From positions 23,080,353-23,144,352 of the forward strand of contig ML679970.1 of NCBI GenBank assembly GCA_007922225.1: a stretch of 64,000 nucleotides of DNA, written 5' to 3'. The translations under genes and the position numbers were made by a program. Every line of letters starts with the position of its first letter. Within the stretch, counting starts at the first letter, position 1. This DNA is from Emydura subglobosa (lineage: Eukaryota > Chordata > Testudines > Chelidae). Shown here piece by piece: positions 56,346-64,000 of the stretch. Under the pieces are notes generated by a model. It saw only the letters and a program-made list of their open reading frames with translations, ran no database searches and was not told where the DNA came from.

Positions 56346-57718
56346 ACCTCAAAGACAAAAAAGAGATACCTGAATCCTTTTTTTTTTCTTCTTCAGAGAA
56401 TTAAAGCACATTGCCAAGAAAAGATGGAGTGCTGTAGGTCCTAGTTAGATTTAGAGCTGTATATTTAGGATCTGTGAGAACCACTCACTCTAGTCAATCC
56501 TCAAGGAAGCCTCTGATTTTAAAGTGTGTTAACCTCCTACAATTTTAAAGATAGGGGGATTTACTTTTGTCTGATCTGCAAGAATCATGCTTTCTGGGAA
56601 TCCCTTATATCAATCTGGAAAAATACAACAGATGATTTTCAGGGAGCATCTGACTCCCTGGGTTGACGTCTAAAGCATCAAGCCTGTGCTTGGGGCACAG
56701 TCTTCTGAGAAGTATATCCATTTTGCCAGATTATTGGGTACCTTCATTCTTTTCAAGAGGATGTTATCCAAACCCTATAGTTTGAAGGACAATTAGAAGA
56801 TCGTGATTTCCCATTTTCTGAATAACTCAGCAAATCTAGCAAAAGTCTTGTTAGGAGAATGAACTCATTCAGTTACAGCTTGGTAATTATTGAGACAAAT
56901 TTACCATTAGCATTCACTTGAATTTAAAAATGAATTCATTTAATTTGTGCTCGTACCCCTTTTTGTGTTCACTTACCACCAATGTTTCAGTGATCGCGTT
57001 TACTTTCATGAATGCGTGTGTAAGTATTTGCAGCGGAAGTGGTATATTTTTACATGGAAAAGGACACTAGTTGACGCAGCAGGGGGAGAGAGTTACTTTG
57101 GCACAGAGGAAATTAAACGAGTCAGCAAAGGATCTGACTGCATCCCTCACAGCTAGTTCCACACATGCAATTACTTTGTATGGAGGTGATGAGAGAAAAT
57201 TAAATTTAAACTCTATACTCAGCCAGCAAATCTTACAGAAGCCTAGTTTTACTAGGAATGATGCCTTGGGCAAAATCTGTGTGACCCAGAAAGGAAAAAG
57301 ATTACAATTTTCTAAAATTCCTTAACATCAGGAATATATAACAGAAAACTGTTGTACTACCCTAATTGTTCAGTAATGTCAAAAAGAGAGAAGATTAATT
57401 GTTTCACCTTTTAGTAGTTACTGATTTACATTTTTTAAAGTGCAATAATCAACACTCTTAGCACGTGTACTTTTTAAAAAAATAACTTAAGAGCATTTAT
57501 GAAATGGGATAAAGACAAGAAGTGACTCTCTCAGCCATCAACTCCATAAGCCCATTCAACTTTCACCTCATGCTCCATAAAAGCCTTGGGAGAACAAATG
57601 CATCCTTCAGCATACCTTGACAGTCCTCAAAATGAGCCTTGTTGTAAGAAGGGATGAAGTAAATTCCAACGTCAAGGATGAATCACTAAGAACTTCTGGT
57701 CTGAAATAATAACAAAAA
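56346..57718. other. No gene seen
   Basis: Unique-looking. Overlapping opposite-strand frames at 57067-57325 show nothing recognisable. Confidence 0.5.
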
Positions 57719-57825
57719 TATTATTTCTTTATAGTGGCACCCTTAACAATATAGTTACTTTCCATACGTTCAGGAAAGGGTGGTCCCTGCTCTGAGGATC
57801 TCACAATCTAAAGAATAAGGAAGTA
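57719..57825. repeat. Old SINE-like fragment
   Basis: GTGGTCCCTGCTCTGAGGAT followed by CTCACAATCTAAAG resembles part of the repeat at 25.6 kb. Short and diverged. Confidence 0.35.
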
Positions 57826-60689
57826 GAGAATATTTTATGACAGATTCTGTTTTTACATAATTTCTAATTCTATTTCAAGACCAGGCGATAATTTAAGAAT
57901 CCTACCTTTTTATATGTATATCCTTCTTTCAGCAGAGTTAAATCTGCAGCTATGGTCTCCATTGATTTGGTGGAACTAGAAACGTAAATGATAATCTCAG
58001 TTTTTATTCTATTTAAAAAAATAATTCTTTAGTCCTTCCCCTTGTAAATAAAGCCTTGCAAATATAGATCAGTCTGTACAGCTGAAATAAATGAGCAGTC
58101 AGGCTCTACTTTTTCAGTATTTAGCAAGGAGTACCTTAATGGTCCCTCCACACACACGTTTTATGCAGCATGATACAGTTATTCTCATCTAGTTTATCCT
58201 CTGTGAAATAGTTAAACTGGCCTTCTGCATAGAATTGTGATAACAGTGGAGTGGATTTGGGGATCAGGGAGGTAGGGGACACCACCAATAATTAGTTTGG
58301 TAAGCACATCCAAAAATTGAGACCTGCAGTGATGTCTGTCACTTCCTCATCCCAAGAGGCAGTAATTTTCCACTAGAAACCTAAACCTCAATCAATTTAT
58401 ATAAATTCATATTTTGCCTCTAAAGAATAAAAGCATAGCAGGAATCTGTGCAGTGACTATTACAGCACATGCTTCCTGCTGCATGGGACCTGGAATACAG
58501 AAGAATAAATGGCCCTTTCTGTTAACATATAAATATAACCGGCTGTGTGAAATGATAAATATATTTACAAGTTACGGATGGCCTCATAACCAGTAAATTA
58601 TACACTGTGAGAGTTGGAAGTCTAACCTAAGGGACTACATTTTGACATTATCCTACATGTGTAGATGGGGATTATGCCAGAGCCTTTGTTTAGACTGAAG
58701 CACGTGTGCATTGGATTGAGTCAGTATAAGTCATCAGGCTTTTTTCCAAAGTAGGGCATTCTGGAATAACTATGGGCTGCTTTACTATATAAGGCCACAA
58801 CTGTCCAAGAAGTTGGAATAAGGGTAAGAGACAGAACAGAGAGTCTTTGAGCTGAGGTTTGCAAAGTTCTGCTTGTTTTGCTTGCATGGTTCAATCAGAG
58901 TGGTAGGAGTGAAAATGGAGAGTTGTTTTATACTCTCACAAAGATTTCTTGCTTTGTAAGTGGATTTTTTTCGTTTTGTTTTTACAGTTTGGATGAAACA
59001 CCCCAGCCACTGTATCTGCATTCCGTGCATTAGTAATTATTGTTAATTTATCTATTATTACCTGTTGAGTGGTCATATTTTCCCTAGAACCCTGACTGTG
59101 TGATGTGAAGGGAAAAGGAGTTAAGAAAATAACAGTGTAACAGGATGTTTACTACTTTGCACCATAGGAAAATCTGTGGCCAATGATCTGCATGATCAAA
59201 AAGAGTATGACTGAAAAGCAGGGGAAAGAAAAAAGGAACTTGCTGTGTGAGCCCTTTTGGAGAAGACAGAGCACAGCAAGGCTGCCAATCGCTGTAGTTG
59301 CATTGAGCGGATTCTCTTCAATCATGTTCAATTTGAAATTTTTGGACCAAATTACAGTGAGGTGGACGTGGCAGAGCTACTGTTTTGCCTGAGGGGTGGT
59401 TGTCCATGTGAGTGAGGGAATGATGCCTGGATGCGTTATGCTTGCATAATCCAGGAACAGAGATAATGGACCAAATTGTTGGCATAAATCCATTGAAGTA
59501 AATGGATTTACACCATTTGAGAATTGGCACAATGCCTTAAGGCACCCGAAAAGGTACACTTTCATCAGTGGTCTTTGCAACACCCTCTTCCCACTGCTGT
59601 GCAGAGGAAGTTCAGGCCATCTCATTAAACTTGACACTTGGAAAGGAGAGTAAGGGGAACCTTGTGGCAGCTCTAATTTGGCCCATTAATTATTATTATG
59701 ATGTTTTTTTCTCCATCTTGTAAATGTCGCTATAAATACCCTATCAATTATAGACAAAACATCTCCTTATAGTGAACCTTTCAGAGAAAGAATCTTACTG
59801 CACACAGCATTTATAATCATTGCCTAGTTTGCAATGTAAAATTACATACTGTCTGTCAGAGAAATATTGACTGACGATATAGTTCTAAAGGGCACCGATT
59901 AACAACTATTAATTCATATTCCTTAAAAGATAAGTATTTAAATGAACTTCTTTGCAAACTTAATTGTGTAACATTACATTATGTAAAAATAGTCTTAGCC
60001 TTTAATTGCTGTGTCCCATTTATCTTAATATACAATTGTATGTACACTACAGACTTGTACCTTTCTATAATTATTCGGTTTCTTGTCCAAAATGAATTCA
60101 ATGGGGAATCAAGCAGAAGTTCTGACTCAAGCATTTCTCTTTGGAGTAACTTGTGCTGTTCTCAAAGAGATGAGTATGTTTATCTTAATAATTTCATACA
60201 TTGCACCCATGTTGTGACTCCCCCGCATTAGTGTGGCAGTTTCATATTTACTTAGACACATGTTGAAGAATGCCTAGGACATTCTTAATGCCTAGAACAT
60301 TCACAAAAATTAATGAATTGAGCTTCACATGACATAAATAGTATTTCTACTTTAACAATGAGTAAATGAAAGCACAGAGGGTTGAACCAGATTTTCCGAA
60401 GTGCGCGCACTGACTTGCATGCAAGCAAACTCTCATGGCATATGCTTATATCCTTGTGCAGATCCTCGAATATGGACATATAGTAGAGTTTGTGTAAGCA
60501 CATTTGGACAATTGAATAAACATGCCCTAGGAGGACAATGGAGACCCCCTAGGAAGGCTATTTGCTAACGACTGCCCCACTTCTCCCTATGAGACAAAGG
60601 GAGTTGTTCATATGAGTGCAGGATGGCTGGGACATGAGATCCCATAGTGGGACTCATGACAAAAACTGTGCTTATAAGCAGGAGGCCTT
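57826..60689. other. No gene seen; one palindromic repeat piece
   Basis: 59485-59510 is TAAATCCATT, six bases, then AATGGATTTA, a perfect 10-bp inverted repeat typical of an amniote palindromic element. Otherwise unremarkable. Confidence 0.5.
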
Positions 60690-61640
60690 CTGTGTGTGAG
60701 AGCAGAGAGAGACCAGAACCAGCAGACAAGACTGGGCTGGAGGAGATGGGGTGCAGAAGAATCCTGAACTTCCTGGAAAACGCTGGCTAAGTTGCAAAAG
60801 ACATGTAGGGATAAGGAAGGTGAGGCAGAGTCTTGTGTACAGGTGTTTATTTTTCTATAGATCTGTAGATCTCTTGCGCTTTATTTGAGAGTAAAGTGTG
60901 CATGTGTTTTTACTTGCTTATACGGTCATGTAACCCCCAAAGAAGAAAATAGTAAACTACAGACTCCACAAGTTTGGTGGAACCCTGGGAGCATACAGCA
61001 GCTACTGGAGAGGCTTGGGAGAACTGCCACTAATTTCAGGGTCTAGGTTATTGGACTGTGGGGTCCCCACTCCCAAGAGAGGTGTCAGACATGAGGGCTG
61101 CACCTGAATCCTATGCCTAGAGACCAAGAGCCAGAGAGACACGGCTTAAACTGTGCCCAGCCTCAGCAAGCCAAGCGCATGTGGGACCCAAGGTTTGGGT
61201 CTAATACAGCAGCCTGGTAAGCGTTCAGGAGTGGGAGTTCATCAGGGCCATAAGATTCCCAATTGCTGGTACTCGGACAATGTAAGTGTTAGTTCCTGTG
61301 AAGTTTATCTCCACCGATGTGGACTCTAGAGTCTGGCTTCCCAAGGGGAAGCTTGGTCCTCAAGGGGGGATTCAGGTGGGAATTCTGAAACAAAAAACTT
61401 GAAAGTGGTTAAAAGCCGAACCTTTGAGGAGACTGGGTGACCCATGGGGATCTGCAAAGAAGCAGACTGCATCAAGACAAAGTTGGATCTACCTAACTGC
61501 TTGAGGGAAATGCAAGGCTTAGATAAAACCGTATACCTTTTAAGCTCTTGTTATTTACTCTGTTGGTTATGTTACTGTGGATAAACAAGTAATACTTCGG
61601 CTTGAACAAGCTGTCTGGTGTCACTGCATTTATCAACTCG
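60690..61640. repeat. GC-richer block, possible LTR-retrotransposon remnant
   Basis: Includes GCAGAGAGAGACCAGAACC, a CTTTATTTGAGAGTAAAG stretch (possible polyadenylation region), AAGTTTGGTGGAACCCTGGG (a place where a primer-binding site could sit) and a second GGATAAACAAGTAATACTTC-like stretch at 61581. No protein motif and no confirmed terminal repeat, so the assignment is tentative. Confidence 0.3.
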
Positions 61641-64000
61641 TCAAACCTCCTAGAGAAGTTGGATCTGGTGAGGAAAATGTAGCTAGTAAATGGGGGTGGG
61701 GAGGTGCTGTAGCATAATAATTGAGTCTCAAAGCAGGCAGGATCACGATATTCAATTCTGAGGAAGTGTAAGACTGTCATTTGAAAGAGGTGCTCATGGA
61801 GAGAATGAGAAGTCAAAGATATAGCTTACCCCCTGAACCAGCACACAAGCCCATTGCCTCTATAGTTTAAAGATATTTTTCTACTTCTAGTCCTTTGTAT
61901 GGATGCATTTAGTTGTTGCTTTTGTGACTAAATTAGCAATCTTATAACAATTTTCAGTAAAAGATTGGTATCCCAACTATTTATAATCATTGATCTCAAC
62001 TATGTATAGTAAAATAATCTGAAAAAGCAGCACTGATAACATTTTTTCTTAGTACCTGTTATATATAAATGTAGTGGATATCCATTGGTACCTTTTATGT
62101 TATTAGTAAATTATACACTATTTTGGCATGAAGCAGTTCAGTGTACTGCCATAACTTTATGGAATAGCATTATAGTGTATTTAATTTAATTTCTATTTAT
62201 CTGTTTAAAAAATAAAATCGGAAGGTTATTAGAGACAGGATTTTCAAAAGTTAAGTTACCAAGATTGATAGTTTTGTAAATTGGTTTTAAGTATTTTGAA
62301 TTTACAGCTATCATTATGTTGCAAAATAACATTGACTTTGGAATGACTTACTTCCTTTTGCAGTAATTCATAAAATATTATGACAGCTATAGTTTTATAG
62401 TGAGCATAAAAATCAGTGAGGTAAGGTTAGTGTTGGAAGTTTTATTAACAAAAACTTTAAGTATTAACACATGAGTTACAATTCCCATGTGTTTTCTGAA
62501 ATTTGCTGGAACTGAACTGAACATTAAATTCTGAACTTTGGACGAGTCACTTAAAACCACCTAATTTTAGTGCTAGAAGTAGCCAAAAATGTGCGTATGA
62601 ATAAAACAGTTTTTATACAGTTGGCTGTATTGTCAGTCCACATATGATCAGAATTCCTTGCTGCAGATGATGTAAGGTCCAATCTACACTGTGTTAAAAC
62701 TGATTGAAGGAGTGATTTTTATTCTTGATTTAAACTCTCTTCCAACTAAGCCATTTTCTAATGCTGTTTGGCCACCCAATATTACTTCCGTGGGGAGAGG
62801 GCATGATAACCAAGAAGATTTTGGCTTAGAGTAGAGGAGAATGAAAGGAGGGTCAGCCTCCTCTGCAGCATAAAGGGTCTGCTGCCAGGTTGGGGGGAAC
62901 CTTCATTAGAGGAGGGATCTGGCTAGAGTCTGCAGGGGCGGAATGGGAGTGATTCATGGAATGTCCGACCATTGTCCCCCGAGAAACATGCAGGGAATTA
63001 CTGGAAAAGTTAATATACTGAAAGGGGATTTCCACTTCCTAGTCCAACAGGATGGAATTGACCTGGTGAGATTCCCAAGAAGGGAACTTTGTGGAGTTTC
63101 CTTTTCCATGCATGGAACAATATGGCCCTGTGTTTGCAAACTGTGTTCTAGCCTAGATCTCAGGCTGCCCTCTCTCCCCCCAGACTAGAATTTAGTTAAC
63201 TGCCATAAATCTCTCCCCTTCTGTCAATATCCCTTAAGTGTTTATTGCTTAAATATTAAAAGGAGGATACTAAATCAGATTACATTTTCAATGAATTAAC
63301 AACTCTTTAAGATTAAACGAAATAGCTGAATTAAAAATCCAGCTAGGTCTGCAGCTACAAAATTTAAACTTAATACCAGAACAGTAAAATGAGTGCTTCT
63401 GATTTTCATACTTCAGGAATGCTGGCTTACTGCAAAAAAGCTGTGTCAGCGTCTATCACTAAAATTGGGAGGAATCTGTTGTGATATGCTTATAGAAATA
63501 TCTAGATATGCTACAACAATTAAGATAATGCTGATGAATCCTATAAAGCATATCAAAATATCTCAGTAGGAAGAATCTTGTAACTTTTCGTAAGTAGGTA
63601 ACTTTTCGTAAGTAAGTTTAATGCAAATATGGGTATCGAATGTAGATTTTATTTTTAAATGATAAAACTTAAGTGTTACAACATCCTGATCCTGAATCTT
63701 CTTGTGTGAGGCAGACTGCTGTACTCCCGCAGAGCTTCATGGAAGTCAGTGGAAATTTGTATGGGGATACAAGTCCAATTCACATGCAGGAAGTTGCAGG
63801 ACTGGGGCCATAGATTTTAAAACAGTTGTATTGTAATACAAATCTTTACCAGTTTACCAGTCATGAGGATCATATCATGGGTAACATGGATTAGGCAACT
63901 GCTGTGTAGAGTGGGGCCATTTTAGCAGCCATAGTGCATATTTTTTTGTTAAAATGTTTTAAAGTGAAGATTTTCTCTTCTGCAATGATCCATCAGGGAG
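61641..64000. other. No gene seen; small duplications and a palindromic repeat
   Basis: Mostly unique AT-rich DNA. 63580-63615 is an 18-bp tandem duplication (GTAACTTTTCGTAAGTAG). 63680-63800 has CATCCTGATCCTGAATCTTC and GCAGGACTGGGGCCATAG ends, a diverged palindromic repeat. A (TCTACACTGTG) MITE end fragment lies near 62683. Confidence 0.5.
63580..63615. repeat. 18-bp tandem duplication
   Basis: GTAACTTTTCGTAAGTAG at 63580-63597 is followed directly by GTAACTTTTCGTAAGTAA, one mismatch. Confidence 0.9.

Noticed and set aside
60900..61000. Retroviral primer-binding site in the GC-richer block
   Set aside because: AAGTTTGGTGGAACCC is only loosely like a tRNA 3' end complement, and no paired terminal repeat was found, so I did not call an endogenous retrovirus.
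61493..61816. 107-codon frame, minus strand
   Set aside because: Overlaps a possible LTR-like block and shows no motif.

Overview
The window reads as AT-rich, gene-poor DNA from an amniote genome, most likely a turtle or close sauropsid. The support is the repeat content. There are CR1 LINE fragments (one ends in the ATTCTATG 3' octamer repeat), two decayed DIRS-type tyrosine-recombinase retrotransposons, hAT-type transposon pieces with 8-9 bp target duplications, small palindromic MITE-like repeats and old MIR-like CORE-SINEs. No host exon, rRNA, true tRNA gene, CRISPR array or bacterial-type operon could be supported. The species call is an inference from repeat families recognised by eye.

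Layout. 1-4768 is a DIRS element cut by the left window edge, with gag-like, RT, RNase H and tyrosine-recombinase remnants in order, ending in a roughly 290-bp module bounded by inverted repeats. About 4775-7215 is a long antisense CR1 copy covering RT and endonuclease regions. 7.2-13 kb is unique DNA with a (TG)n tract, a dispersed duplication and SINE-like pieces. 13.03-13.83 kb is the best-preserved CR1 3' end (232 codons open). 13.9-27.8 kb is mostly unique, with MIR-like SINEs, a second LINE tail and a three-hairpin MITE near 24.8 kb.

27.83-30.03 kb is a second DIRS copy (left end, gag, RT) that stops abruptly and joins the C-terminal end of a hAT transposase (30.03-30.62 kb). 30.64-31.50 kb is a LINE 3' region interrupted by a 302-bp hAT-like element with an exact 8-bp duplication. 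31.5-38.3 kb is a dense patch of old repeats, a minisatellite, an array of heat-shock-element-like triplets and a GC-richer LTR-like block. 38.3-49.7 kb is mostly unique, with three well-delimited small transposons (44281-44528, 44871-45081, 47651-47750). 49.74-51.20 kb is antisense CR1. 53.15-54.04 kb has two further LINE tails, 55.2-55.9 kb a CR1 endonuclease fragment, and 60.7-61.64 kb a possible LTR-like block.

No genes work together here. The coding content is selfish-element protein in various stages of decay, and every enzyme seen is broken by stops, frameshifts, deletions or loss of catalytic residues. The most useful material for a second look is the set of nested insertions with readable target duplications, the DIRS terminal module, the DIRS/hAT junction, and a 36-bp conserved motif duplicated about 1 kb apart.
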